DNA of 64,000 nucleotides from Phenylobacterium sp. GTDB lineage: Bacteria > Pseudomonadota > Alphaproteobacteria > Caulobacterales > Caulobacteraceae. The stretch spans positions 97,249-161,248 of the forward strand of contig NZ_JAHBYD010000007.1 in NCBI RefSeq assembly GCF_019636135.1. Direction: 5' to 3'. The translations under genes were made by a program, and so were the position numbers. Shown here piece by piece: positions 49,421-58,549 of the stretch. The notes under the pieces are model-generated. The model had not been told where the DNA came from, made no database searches, and saw nothing but the letters and a program-made list of their open reading frames with translations. Numbering within the stretch: the stretch's first letter is position 1; the number at the start of each line of letters is the position of its first letter.

Positions 49421-50958
49421 GCCCGAAGCTCGCCGCCGCCTTCGCGCTGCTGCCGGACTACCTGGCCTGGCACGTGCTGCTGTCGGTCAGCGCCCTGGGG
49501 CTAGGCCTGCTGATCAGCCTGCCGCTGGCGGTCGCCGCCGCGCGCAGCCCGCGCCTGCGCTGGCCGGTCCTGGCGCTGGCCAGCCTGATCCAGACGATCC
49601 CCAGCCTGGCGCTGCTGGCGCTGTTCTACCCCGTGCTGCTGGCGCTCTCGGCCCTGGCCGTCGCGGCGACCGGCCACGGCTTTTCGGCGCTGGGCTTCCT
49701 GCCGTCGCTGCTGGCGCTGACGCTCTATTCGATCCTGCCGATCCTGCGGAACGCCGTGGTCGGCATCACCGGCGTCGACCCCGCCATCCGCGAGGCCGCC
49801 GACGGGGTCGGCATGACGCCGCGCCAGAAGCTGATGCAGGTCGAGCTGCCGCTGGCCGCGCCCGCCATCATGGCCGGCATCCGCACCGCCGCCGTCTGGA
49901 CCATCGGCGCCGCCACGCTCGCCACGCCCGTCGGCCAGACCAGCCTCGGCAACTACATCTTCGCCGGGCTCCAGACCGAGAACTGGGTCTCGGTGCTCTT
50001 CGGCTGCGCCGCCGCCGCCGCGCTGGCCATGATCGCCGACCAGCTCATCGGCCTGGTCGAAGCCGGCGCACGCCTGCGCCGCCGCGGCTTCGTCATCGCC
50101 GGGCTCGCGGGCCTGCTGCTCGGGACCGTGGCCGCCGTCAGCCCGCTGGTCAGCTTCGGCAGGCCCGCCGCCTATATCGTCGGCGCCAAGAACTTCTCCG
50201 AACAGTACATCCTGGCCGAGCTGATGGCCTCGCACCTGGAGCACGCGGGCGCCACGGTGACCCGCAAGGAGGACCTGGGCTCCGCCATCGCCTACCGCGC
50301 GCTGGCCGCCGGCGAGATCGACGCCTACGTCGACTACTCGGGCACCCTCTGGACCGCCGTGCTCGGCCGCACCGACAACCCCGGCCGCCAGGCCGTGCTC
50401 ACCCAGCTCACCGCCGAACTGAAGCGGCGTGACGGCGTCGTCGTCCTGGGTTCGCTCGGCTTCGAGAACGCCTACGCCTTCGCCATGCGGGCCGACCGCG
50501 CCCGGGCCCTGGGCGTCGCCTCGCTGGACGACCTCGCCCGCAAGGCCCCGCAGCTCACGCTCGGCACGGACATCGAGTTCCTCTCGCGGCCGGAATGGAA
50601 GGCCGTGGAGAGCGCCTACGGCCTGAAATTCAAGGCGAGCCGCTCGTTCCAGCCCACGTTCATGTACCGCGCGCTCGGCTCCGGCGACGCCGACGTGATC
50701 AGCGCCTTCTCGTCCGACGGCCGCATCGCCGCCGACAGGCTGGTGGTGCTCGCCGACCCCCGCGCCGCCATCCCGCCCTACGACGCGGTGATCCTGGTCT
50801 CGCCGAAGCGCGCCGACGACCGCCGCCTGATCGAGGCGCTGCGGCCCCTGGTCGGGTCCATCTCCGTCGAGGCCATGCGGGCGGCCAACTACAGCGTCGA
50901 CCGCGACGCCGCCAAGGCCACGCCTGCCCAAGCCGCGCGCACCCTCGAACGTCCCTGA
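49417..50958 (+). CDS. Fused permease and substrate-binding protein of osmolyte ABC transporter
   Basis: A 513-residue fusion. Residues 1 to about 225 form the OpuCB-like permease with the coupling loop IREAADGVGMTPRQKLMQVE. A membrane segment (about 227-245) leads to a periplasmic binding domain (about 250-513; VGAKNFSEQYILAELMASHL is the OpuAC-type start; AYVDYSGTLWTAVLG is typical). Such fusions are known for glycine betaine/carnitine/choline-type importers. Together with the ATPase it would be a complete two-gene importer. The exact substrate is not predictable. Confidence 0.92.
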   Translation: MSPKLAAAFALLPDYLAWHVLLSVSALGLGLLISLPLAVAAARSPRLRWPVLALASLIQTIPSLALLALFYPVLLALSALAVAATGHGFSALGFLPSLLALTLYSILPILRNAVVGITGVDPAIREAADGVGMTPRQKLMQVELPLAAPAIMAGIRTAAVWTIGAATLATPVGQTSLGNYIFAGLQTENWVSVLFGCAAAAALAMIADQLIGLVEAGARLRRRGFVIAGLAGLLLGTVAAVSPLVSFGRPAAYIVGAKNFSEQYILAELMASHLEHAGATVTRKEDLGSAIAYRALAAGEIDAYVDYSGTLWTAVLGRTDNPGRQAVLTQLTAELKRRDGVVVLGSLGFENAYAFAMRADRARALGVASLDDLARKAPQLTLGTDIEFLSRPEWKAVESAYGLKFKASRSFQPTFMYRALGSGDADVISAFSSDGRIAADRLVVLADPRAAIPPYDAVILVSPKRADDRRLIEALRPLVGSISVEAMRAANYSVDRDAAKATPAQAARTLERP

Positions 50959-51071
50959 GGCTGAGGGCCGCGACAAACACGCCTCGCAGGCGAAGCGAGT
51001 TGCGGAACCGTCATGTGGAGGCGTTAAGCTGGCGGTAAGCATGCAATTCCGGGCGGGGCCCGGCTGTGGGG

Positions 51072-51953
51072 ATGTCGATGAGGTTCAAGCTTCTGGCCGC
51101 GGGCGCGGTTCTGGCCGCCGCGACGTTCGGCGCGACGCAGGCTTCTGCGGTGGTGATCTCGAACGGCGGCTACAGCGTCGGCATCGGCGTCAACGGCGAG
51201 CTCTATGACGCCGGCGCCGACATCGGCTTCCTGCGCGACGGCTACGATCCGATCTCGCCCGGCACGCCGCGCGATTCCTGGGGCCTGAACGGCGCCTACG
51301 CGGACTCGCAGTTCTACGGCAGCAACGGCATCATCTCGACCGACATCGTGGCCAACGGCGACACCGCCACGGCCACCACCCTGACCACCGACGGCTTCCA
51401 GGTGGTGCAGACCTACAGCTTCCTGAACAACATCCTGAAGATCGACACCACCGTCACCAACCTGACCGGCGACGTGCTCACGGGCGTCTTCCAGCGCAAC
51501 GTCGACTGGGACATGCCGGAAGGCGCCGAGAACATCTTCGGCCCGTTCGGCGCGCGCAACGGCGTGCTCGACTCCAGCTACTACGGCTTCGACAACCCCG
51601 ACGCCTCGGCGGCCTACGACTTCAGTTGCAAGCGCGGTTGCGACGAGGTCGGCGACCTGGGCGCCGGCATCAAGATCAGCCTGGGCTCGATCGGCGCGGG
51701 CAAGAGCCGCAGCTTCGCCTACTACTACGGCCTGAACCTGCCGGGCGGCGGGGCGGGCGACCTGATCTCCGAGGCGCAGGGCGCGGGCGCCCAATACCTG
51801 ATCGCCGCCTCCGGCGACGGCTCGTCCAGCCACCATGCGGTGATCGGCGTCTCGGGCGCGGTCCCCGAGCCGGCCGGCTGGGCCATGATGATCCTGGGCT
51901 TCTTCGGCCTGGGCTTCACCTTCCGCCGCGACCGCAAGCCCGCCCGCGCCTGA
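51072..51953 (+). CDS. PEPxxWA-CTERM sorted extracellular protein
   Basis: A 293-residue exported protein with an N-terminal signal (MSMRFKLLAAGAVLAAATFG, cleavage after about residue 23). The C-terminus VPEPAGWAMMILGFFGLGFT followed by RRDRK is the PEP-CTERM signal (PEPxxWAMM type) recognised by an exosortase. The middle is Gly/Asp/Asn-rich with no known domain; two Cys (FSCKRGCDE) may pair. No exosortase gene is in the window. GTG 51066, ATG 51072 and ATG 51078 are all possible starts. Confidence 0.88.
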   Translation: MSMRFKLLAAGAVLAAATFGATQASAVVISNGGYSVGIGVNGELYDAGADIGFLRDGYDPISPGTPRDSWGLNGAYADSQFYGSNGIISTDIVANGDTATATTLTTDGFQVVQTYSFLNNILKIDTTVTNLTGDVLTGVFQRNVDWDMPEGAENIFGPFGARNGVLDSSYYGFDNPDASAAYDFSCKRGCDEVGDLGAGIKISLGSIGAGKSRSFAYYYGLNLPGGGAGDLISEAQGAGAQYLIAASGDGSSSHHAVIGVSGAVPEPAGWAMMILGFFGLGFTFRRDRKPARA

Positions 51954-51956
51954 ACC

Positions 51957-52043
51957 GCCAAGCGCAAGGAGAGAGCGCAGAGGCGCCCTGCGGCGCGACC
52001 TTTCTGCGTCCTCCGCGAAGACCTCTGCGATCTCTGCGGTCAA
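51957..52043. repeat. Inverted repeat of CTCTGCG/CGCAGAG type
   Basis: The left part GGAGAGAGCGCAGAGGCGCC and the right part GACCTCTGCGATCTCTGCGG are imperfectly inverted, with TTTCTGCGTCCTCCGCG between. It lies between the convergent PEP-CTERM and efflux-operon genes. The style matches the repeats at 13985 and about 35270. Confidence 0.7.
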
Positions 52044-52106
52044 GAACGGCGCTGACGCGCCATCGAAGCTGACAAGCCCGCACCATCCCCCATCATGTGG
52101 ATGGTC

Positions 52107-53633
52107 CTAGTCGGCATGGACCTCGGTGGGGTCGCGCGGCGCCGGCGCGACGGGGCGTAGGATGAACACCAGGGGGATGAGGATGCACGTGCTCAGCGCC
52201 ATCCAACTGAAGATGTTCGAATAGCCCAGCATCGAGGCCTGCCGCGTCACCTCGCCGTTCAGGATGGTCAGGCCGCTCAGCGTATCGAGGTCCATAAGCC
52301 GGGGCAGGATGCCGTGCAGCAGCGGGCTCGACGGGTCCATGCGTCCCGCCAGGCTCGAATGCGCGGCCGCGGCGTCGCGGATCACCATCGCCTGCACCAG
52401 CGAGATGCCGACGCTGGACCCCAGGCTCCGGGCCATGGTGGCGACGATGGTGCCTTCCACCCGGTGGACCGGATTCAGCGTGGCGTAGGCGAGCGTGCTG
52501 AGGGGCGAGAACAGGAGGCCCGTACCGAAGCCCTGCACGAAGCCGCTGACCACGATCGGCATGGCGGTCATGGCCAGGTTGAACTGCCCCATCATCCAGA
52601 GCGCCCAGATGTTGAGGATGAGGCCGATGCCGAGCGACGTCCGCGCCCCGATCCGCAGCATCAGCCACGGCACCATCAGGAAGGCGATCAGCGAGCCGAC
52701 GCCGCGGCTCACGCTGGCCTCGCCGCTCTGCATGGCCGAATAGCCCATCAGGTTCTGCATGAACGACGGCAGGAGCGCCGACGTCGAGAACAGCAGCACG
52801 CCCACGAAGAAGCTGAAGATGGTGGTGCCGATGAAGTTGCGGTCCTTGGCCAGGTCGCGGTGGAAGAACGGGTGCAGCGCCGTCGCCGTCTGGACGACGA
52901 ATACCCAGAGCCCGGCCGCGCTGACGGCGGCGTAGAACCAGATCTCCTTGGCCTCGAGCCAGTCCTTCTGCGGCCCGCGGTCCAGCGCCATCTGCAGGCC
53001 GACGATGAAGGCGATGAGGCCGCCGAAGCCGATGAAGTCGAACGGTCGCTCTCGTCCGCCCCGGTCGCGGGCCATGAAGTTCTGGCAGCCGAGCCAGGCC
53101 AGGATGCCGATCGGAAGGTTGATGAAGAAGACCCAGCGCCAGTCCAGGTTCTCGGTGATCCAGCCGCCCAGGGTGGGTCCCGCGATGGGGCCCAGGATCA
53201 CCGCGGCGCTCCAGATGCTCATCACGCGCGGGATCATGGCCATCGGAAAGATGTCCAGCATCACCGACTGCGAAAGCGGCATCAGCCCGGCGCCGGCCAG
53301 CCCCTGCAGCATGCGGAAGGCCACCATCTCCTCCACGCTCTGCGCCATGCCGCAGAGCATCGAGGCCACCGTGAAGCCGGTGATCGAGTAGACCAGCATG
53401 GTCTTGCGCCCGATCTTCTGCGCCAGCCAGCCGGCCAGCGGCGTCGCCACCGCCGTCGCCAGGATGTAGGACGTCAGCACCCAGGTGATCTGGTCCTGCG
53501 AGGCCGACAGGCTGCCCTGCATATGCGGCAGCGCCACGTTGGCGATCGTGGAATCCAGGGTGTTCATCAGCGTCGCCAGCATCAGCGCGCCGGTGATCGG
53601 GATCCGGTTCCTAACGTCCTGGGCTGAGGCCAT
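52107..53633 (-). CDS. DHA2-family MFS drug exporter (EmrB type)
   Basis: A 508-residue protein with about 14 membrane segments. LMNTLDSTIANVALPHMQGS is the classical DHA2 first-helix motif; LAGWLAQKIGRKTMLVYS is MFS motif A; VILGPIAGPTLGGWITENLD is motif C of antiporters. It forms, with the preceding two genes, a tripartite pump crossing both membranes. The start overlaps the end of the outer-membrane gene by 23 bases. Confidence 0.94.
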   Translation of the reverse strand: MASAQDVRNRIPITGALMLATLMNTLDSTIANVALPHMQGSLSASQDQITWVLTSYILATAVATPLAGWLAQKIGRKTMLVYSITGFTVASMLCGMAQSVEEMVAFRMLQGLAGAGLMPLSQSVMLDIFPMAMIPRVMSIWSAAVILGPIAGPTLGGWITENLDWRWVFFINLPIGILAWLGCQNFMARDRGGRERPFDFIGFGGLIAFIVGLQMALDRGPQKDWLEAKEIWFYAAVSAAGLWVFVVQTATALHPFFHRDLAKDRNFIGTTIFSFFVGVLLFSTSALLPSFMQNLMGYSAMQSGEASVSRGVGSLIAFLMVPWLMLRIGARTSLGIGLILNIWALWMMGQFNLAMTAMPIVVSGFVQGFGTGLLFSPLSTLAYATLNPVHRVEGTIVATMARSLGSSVGISLVQAMVIRDAAAAHSSLAGRMDPSSPLLHGILPRLMDLDTLSGLTILNGEVTRQASMLGYSNIFSWMALSTCILIPLVFILRPVAPAPRDPTEVHAD

Positions 53634-55113
53634 CGCCGCCTCCGGCCGATTGCGCCCCGCGCCAGTCGGCGCCGGCGGCGGCGTAGAGCGTGACGATGTC
53701 CGACAGCCGCCGGGCGCGGGCCTCGGCGAGGCTGCGCAGGTCGCGGTCGAGCTGCCGCCGCGACTGGATCACCTCGGCGGCCGTCCGCGCGCCGAGGCGG
53801 GCGGCGGCCAGGGTGTCGTCGGCGAGTTGCTGGCTGTGGCCGACCGCGCGCGTCAGCGAGGCGATCTCCTCCTCGTCGGTCCTCAGCGCCGCCATGGCGT
53901 CGGAGACCTCCTTGAACGCCTTCAGCACCGTGCGGCGATAGCGGGCCTGCGAGACGCGCGCCTGCGCCTCGGCCGCCCGCGTGCGGGCCTTGCGCGCGCC
54001 GCCGTCGAACAGCGGCGCCGTCAGCCCGCTGGCCAGGGTGTAGCCGGTCGAGCTGGTCGAGAACACGTCGTCCGGCGTCAGGCCCGACAGGCTCCCGTTC
54101 GCCGACAGCCGGATGGCGGGATACTGGTCGGCAGTCCGTACGCCGATGGCCGCCGTGGCCGCGTGCAGGTCGGCCTCCGCCGCCAGGATGTCCGGCCTGC
54201 GCCGCACCAGTTCGGACGGCAGGCTCACCGGGATCTGGGCCGGCACGGTCATCTGCGCCAGCTCGAACTCCGGCGGCGCCCAGTCGGCCGGCGACCTGCC
54301 GACCAGCAGCGCCATCTGCCGGCGCGCGGTGTCGTACTGGCGCCGCAGCGGCGGGATCACCGCCTCGTCCTCGGCCAGTTGCGCCTCGATCCCGGTCAGG
54401 GTCGTGCGCGGGATGCCGCCGATGCCGAGCGCCTTCCGGGCGAGTCCCAGAAGGGTGCGGTCGTCCTCGACGATCGCCTCCATGGCCTTGATCTCGTCGC
54501 GCAGGCCCGCGATCCGCATCGCCTGGAGCGCCACGCTGGCCGACAGGGTCAGGTAGGCGGCGTCCGCCTGCCGCGCCGCCTGCTCGACCCGCGCGCCGGT
54601 TTCCTCCCCGCGCCGCCGCTCGCCGCCGAACAGGTCGAGGTCGTAGGTCACCCGCGCGCCCAGCGAGAACAGGTTGAACGTCCGCGTGCCGAAGCTGCTG
54701 AACGGCGAGTTGGTGCTGCCGCTCTTGATGCCGAAGGACTTGGAGTTGAACTTCTGCCGCGCGGCGTTGCCCGTGCCCTCGACCTGCAGCCCGCGGTCGC
54801 CCTCGGCCTCGCGCGCCTCGGCCTGATAGCGCTCCAGCGTCGCCTGCGCCTCGGCCACGTCCGGGCTCTCGGCCAGGGCCAGCCGCACCGTCCGGTCCAG
54901 CGCGTCGGACCGGAACGCCTGCCACCACGGACCCGCGGTCCGCGCCTCGGGCGACAGTTGCACGATGGCCGCCTTCGCCTCTCCGGGCGGCGTGTAGCCG
55001 GCCGCGCCCGCCGGTGCGTCCGGGCGCTTGAAATCCGGGCCGACCGTCGTGCAGGCGCCGAGCAGCAGCACGGCGGCGGCCAGCAGCCAGGGAAGGCGAG
55101 GGGAACCGGTCAC
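53611..55113 (-). CDS. Outer-membrane efflux lipoprotein (NodT/TolC family)
   Basis: A 500-residue lipoprotein channel. The lipobox LLGAC gives lipid Cys21; CTTVGPDFKRPD is the typical mature start. Two long helical OEP repeats follow, with characteristic SELVRRRPDILAAEADLHAA and RYRRTVLKAFKEVSDAMAAL. The start is a GTG overlapping the stop of the adaptor gene by four bases (GTGA), so translation is coupled. The longer open frame upstream is the shadow of the adaptor gene. Confidence 0.93.
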   Translation of the reverse strand: MTGSPRLPWLLAAAVLLLGACTTVGPDFKRPDAPAGAAGYTPPGEAKAAIVQLSPEARTAGPWWQAFRSDALDRTVRLALAESPDVAEAQATLERYQAEAREAEGDRGLQVEGTGNAARQKFNSKSFGIKSGSTNSPFSSFGTRTFNLFSLGARVTYDLDLFGGERRRGEETGARVEQAARQADAAYLTLSASVALQAMRIAGLRDEIKAMEAIVEDDRTLLGLARKALGIGGIPRTTLTGIEAQLAEDEAVIPPLRRQYDTARRQMALLVGRSPADWAPPEFELAQMTVPAQIPVSLPSELVRRRPDILAAEADLHAATAAIGVRTADQYPAIRLSANGSLSGLTPDDVFSTSSTGYTLASGLTAPLFDGGARKARTRAAEAQARVSQARYRRTVLKAFKEVSDAMAALRTDEEEIASLTRAVGHSQQLADDTLAAARLGARTAAEVIQSRRQLDRDLRSLAEARARRLSDIVTLYAAAGADWRGAQSAGGGDGLSPGR

Positions 55114-56246
55114 GGCGCCTGGCGCTGTCCGCCGCGCAGGTCGACCTTCACCGTCGCCGAGAGGCCGGCGCGTGCGGCGCGGTCCGGCGGCGGCCTGTCG
55201 AACTCGATCCGCACCGGCAGGCGCTGGGTGACCTTCACCCAGTTGCCGGTGGCGTTCTGGGCGGGCAGGGCCGAGAAGGCCGAGCCGGTGCCGGGCGGGA
55301 AGCTCGCCACGTGGCCTTTCAGCGTGCCGCCCGGATAGGCGTCGATGTCGATCTCGACCGGCTGGCCCACGTGCATGTGGCCGATCTGGTTCTCCTTGAA
55401 GTTGGCCTCGACCCAGGCCTGGCCCGACAGCAGCCAGAACGCGGTCTGCGAGGCGTTGAGGTAGGCGCCCACGGGCAACTGGTCGACCCGGGCCACCACG
55501 CCGTCGGCGGGCGCGATCACCGTGGCGTAGCCCGCGTTGAGCTGCGCGCGCTCCACTTGCGCCCGGGCCTGCATCACGCCCGGCGCCCGGTCGCCGATGT
55601 CGGGGTCGCCGCCCAGGGCCGCCAGCGCCTGCGCCGCCTGCCGCTGGGCGACCGCGAGCTGGTCGCGCGCCTGGTTGGCGGCGTGCGCCGCCTGGTCCAC
55701 CGCCTGGCCCGAGACCGCGCCCGCGGCGTTCAGTTGCCGCTGCCGCGAGAGCTCGCGCTCGGCGAACCGCAGGTTCTCGCGGGCGGCCGCGATGTTGGCG
55801 GTCTCCCGATCGTAGGCCGCGCGGGCCTGGCCGACCGCCAGTTGCGCGCCCGAGAGCTGCGCCTGCGCCAGGTCGAGGCTGGCCTTCAGGTCGCGCTGGT
55901 CCAGCTTGAACAGGACCTGCCCGCGCTTCACGGGCTGGTTCTCCTTCACGTAGATCTCGACGACGCGGCCCGAGATCGACGGGGCGACCGGCGTCTTGGC
56001 GATCTGCACATAGGCGTCGTCGGTGGTCTCGGAGCGGCCGCTCGTCAGCAGGAAATACGCTAGCGCCGCCACGACCACGATCGGGCCGGCGACCATCAGA
56101 ATCCAACGCCTGCGCAAGCCGCCCGGCCGCCGCCCGCCGGCGTCAGGCGCCGTCGCCTCCTGGTTGTCCGTCACGCCTTCGCCATCCCCCTGCGACGTAT
56201 CCGGCCCGGCGCGGGCGTCGTCCGCCGGCCGGGCCGTCCGTCGCAT
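55110..56246 (-). CDS. HlyD/EmrA-family periplasmic adaptor
   Basis: A 378-residue membrane-fusion protein. A cytoplasmic N-terminus of about 47 residues, one membrane segment (about 48-68), a lipoyl half-motif (SISGRVVEIYVKENQPVKRG), a long alpha hairpin (about 110-220) and the second lipoyl half (ATVIAPADGVVARVDQLPVG). It is the first gene of the adaptor - outer membrane channel - MFS operon. The true start may be a GTG at codon 25; the ATG at 56246 is kept because the frame is continuous. No regulator gene is adjacent. Confidence 0.92.
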   Translation of the reverse strand: MRRTARPADDARAGPDTSQGDGEGVTDNQEATAPDAGGRRPGGLRRRWILMVAGPIVVVAALAYFLLTSGRSETTDDAYVQIAKTPVAPSISGRVVEIYVKENQPVKRGQVLFKLDQRDLKASLDLAQAQLSGAQLAVGQARAAYDRETANIAAARENLRFAERELSRQRQLNAAGAVSGQAVDQAAHAANQARDQLAVAQRQAAQALAALGGDPDIGDRAPGVMQARAQVERAQLNAGYATVIAPADGVVARVDQLPVGAYLNASQTAFWLLSGQAWVEANFKENQIGHMHVGQPVEIDIDAYPGGTLKGHVASFPPGTGSAFSALPAQNATGNWVKVTQRLPVRIEFDRPPPDRAARAGLSATVKVDLRGGQRQAP

Positions 56247-56267
56247 TCACAGACTCTGTTACTCGAA

Positions 56268-57899
56268 CTAGACGACTGCGCCCAGGGCCGCCAGCGCTCG
56301 TTCCTTTACCGCCTTGTAGTCTACCTTGCCGTTGGGGGCCCGCCCGATGGAATCGACCACCACCAGCTCCCGCGGCGCCTTGTAGCCCGCGAGCTGAGAA
56401 TGCACATGCGACGAAAGCTCGGCCAGGGTCGGTTGGGCGCCGGCCTCGGGCTCCACGACCGCGCAGATCCGTTCGCCGAAGCGCGGATCGGGCACGCCCA
56501 CCACCACGGCGTCGCGCACCGTGGCGTGCCGCTTCAGCGCCTCCTCGACCTCCTCGGGGAAGACCTTCTCGCCGCCGGTGTTGATGCAGACCGAGCCGCG
56601 GCCCAGCAGCTTCAGCGTCCCGTCGGTGTTCACCTCGGCCCAGTCGCCGGGCACGCTCCAGCGCTGCCCCTCGATGACCTTGAAGGTCGCGTCCGACTTG
56701 GCCTTGTCCTTGTAGTAGCCCAGGGGCAGGAAGCCGCTCACGGCCACCAGTCCACGCTCGCCCGAACCCGGCTCGATGCGCCGCCCATCCTCGGTGAAGA
56801 CGGCGGTGTTCGGCCCCAGCATGAAGGCCGCCGTCTGCGCCTCCGCGCCCGCCGCCGAGGCCGAGGCGCCCAGGCCCACCGCCTCGGACGAGCCGAAGCT
56901 GTCGGCGATCATCGCCTGCGGGATGTGGCCCAGCAGCCCCTTCTTGTTCTCGTAGCTCCACATCGAGCCCGACGAGCTCATCGAGCGGACCGAGCTCAGG
57001 TCCCACTTGCCCGGATTGGCGTCCAGCGCCTCCAGCATCGGCGTCGAGAAGGCCAGGCCCACGATGACGATGTTGCTGATCTTCAGCCGCTCGACCTCGT
57101 TCCAGAGCTCGATCGCGCTGAACTTGCGCGAGGGCAGCACGCAGACCGTGCCGCCGCCGTTGAACGCGATGAAGGCCGAGAACTGCCCGGTGCCGTGCAT
57201 CAGCGGCGCGCACGTCATCATGGTGGCCTTCAGGTGCTCGGGCCCCCTGATGCGCTCGACCAGCTCCCCGATCGAGGTCGCCGGCGGGACGCCCAGCGCC
57301 GCATTGCCGCCCGCGCCCAGAACCTGGAACAGGTCGTCCTGGCGCCACATCACGCCCTTGGGCATGCCGGTGGTGCCCCCGGTGTAGAGCAGCAGCAGGT
57401 CGTCGCCCGAGCGGCCCCAGGGCGCCTTCACCGGACGCTCGGCCGGGACCTTCGCGACGATGGCGTCATAGTCGTCGGCCCAGGCCGGCGCGGGATGCCC
57501 CGGCTCGGCTACCGCCACCCAGGCCCTCACCTTCGGCAACTGCGGCCGGATCTTCTCCAGGAGCTCGGTGAACCCGGCATGGAACACGACGGCTTCCGCG
57601 TCGGCGTTGTCGAACAGGTAGCGCACCTCCTCCGGCCCGTAGCGGTAGTTGGTGTTCACCGGCGCGAACCCGGCCTTGAAGGCGGCGAAGTAGGCCTCGA
57701 GGTACTCCGGCCCGTTGTAGAGATAGCCCGCCACCTTGCCCTGGCGGCTCATCCCCTTGGCGATGAAGTGCGCGGCCAGCGCGTCCGAGCGGGCGTCGAA
57801 CTCGGCCCAGGTGATGACGCGATCGGCCTGGATCAACGCCGGCTGGTCGGGCTGCGACCTCGCGATGGCTTCCCACACATCCGCAATGGTCCATCCCAT
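56268..57899 (-). CDS. Acyl-CoA synthetase (AMP-forming)
   Basis: A 543-residue adenylating enzyme. The phosphate-binding loop YTGGTTGMPKGVMW, the A5-like SFGSSEAVG and the C-terminal NGKVDYKAVKE with catalytic Lys are visible. It activates a fatty or aromatic/steroid acid to its CoA ester. The ATG at 57899 gives MGWTIADVWEAIARSQPDQP; a TTG 7 codons upstream is the alternative. GGGAGG lies 10 bases before the ATG. It could feed the crotonase-type pathways elsewhere, but no operon link is present. Confidence 0.92.
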   Translation of the reverse strand: MGWTIADVWEAIARSQPDQPALIQADRVITWAEFDARSDALAAHFIAKGMSRQGKVAGYLYNGPEYLEAYFAAFKAGFAPVNTNYRYGPEEVRYLFDNADAEAVVFHAGFTELLEKIRPQLPKVRAWVAVAEPGHPAPAWADDYDAIVAKVPAERPVKAPWGRSGDDLLLLYTGGTTGMPKGVMWRQDDLFQVLGAGGNAALGVPPATSIGELVERIRGPEHLKATMMTCAPLMHGTGQFSAFIAFNGGGTVCVLPSRKFSAIELWNEVERLKISNIVIVGLAFSTPMLEALDANPGKWDLSSVRSMSSSGSMWSYENKKGLLGHIPQAMIADSFGSSEAVGLGASASAAGAEAQTAAFMLGPNTAVFTEDGRRIEPGSGERGLVAVSGFLPLGYYKDKAKSDATFKVIEGQRWSVPGDWAEVNTDGTLKLLGRGSVCINTGGEKVFPEEVEEALKRHATVRDAVVVGVPDPRFGERICAVVEPEAGAQPTLAELSSHVHSQLAGYKAPRELVVVDSIGRAPNGKVDYKAVKERALAALGAVV

Positions 57900-58011
57900 G
57901 ACGCGTACGCCTCCCGACAAGCTTCTTGTTCGTTGGAAGCAAGTTGGCCGCCTGCCGTCGCGTTATGTCAAACGGCCATCCGCGCCCTGGGGCCGGCTCG
58001 TCGTTCCGGCT

Positions 58012-58497
58012 CTAGTTCGAGAAGGCGTCCGGGTAGGCGACGGTCATGGGCGAGTCGAACGCGCCCTTCTCGAGGGCGATGGCCATGAAGGCGGGGTTGC
58101 CGCTGTAGGGGCTGCGGATGCTGGCCGCGGTCTCGGCCGCGAAGCCGAACTTCGGGTAGTAGTCGGGATGACCCAGCACGATCACGCCGTGGGCGCCGAA
58201 CTCGCGGGCGTGGTCCAGGGCCTTCTCGACCAGCGCCTTGCCGACGCCGGTCCGCTGGAGGCCCGGCCGCACCGCCAGCGGGGCCAGGGCGGCGAACAGC
58301 TCGGCGCGGTCGGCATAGAGGCGGGAGAAGAGGATGTGGCCGGCGACCGCGTCCCCGTCGACGGACACCAGTTCGAACAGGACGTCGCCGCCCTCGCGCA
58401 GGCGTTCGACCAGGCGCGCCTCGTCGGGCTGGCCGAAGGCGGCCTCGACCACCTCGGCGATGGCGGCGTGGTCGGCGGCGCGGGCGAAGCGGATCAT
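58012..58497 (-). CDS. GNAT-family N-acetyltransferase (YhbS-like)
   Basis: A 161-residue acetyltransferase. The CoA-binding motif reads PLAVRPGLQRTGVGKALVEK, and VIVLGHPDYYPKFGF is the hallmark of the YhbS-like subgroup. The natural substrate is unknown. It is a single gene between the acyl-CoA synthetase and trxB, all on the minus strand, with gaps of 112 and 52 bases. Confidence 0.92.
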   Translation of the reverse strand: MIRFARAADHAAIAEVVEAAFGQPDEARLVERLREGGDVLFELVSVDGDAVAGHILFSRLYADRAELFAALAPLAVRPGLQRTGVGKALVEKALDHAREFGAHGVIVLGHPDYYPKFGFAAETAASIRSPYSGNPAFMAIALEKGAFDSPMTVAYPDAFSN

Positions 58498-58549
58498 CCG
58501 GCGAAGCTAGCGCCGGGCTCGATCCCTGTCGTGCCCGAAGGCGATCTTC

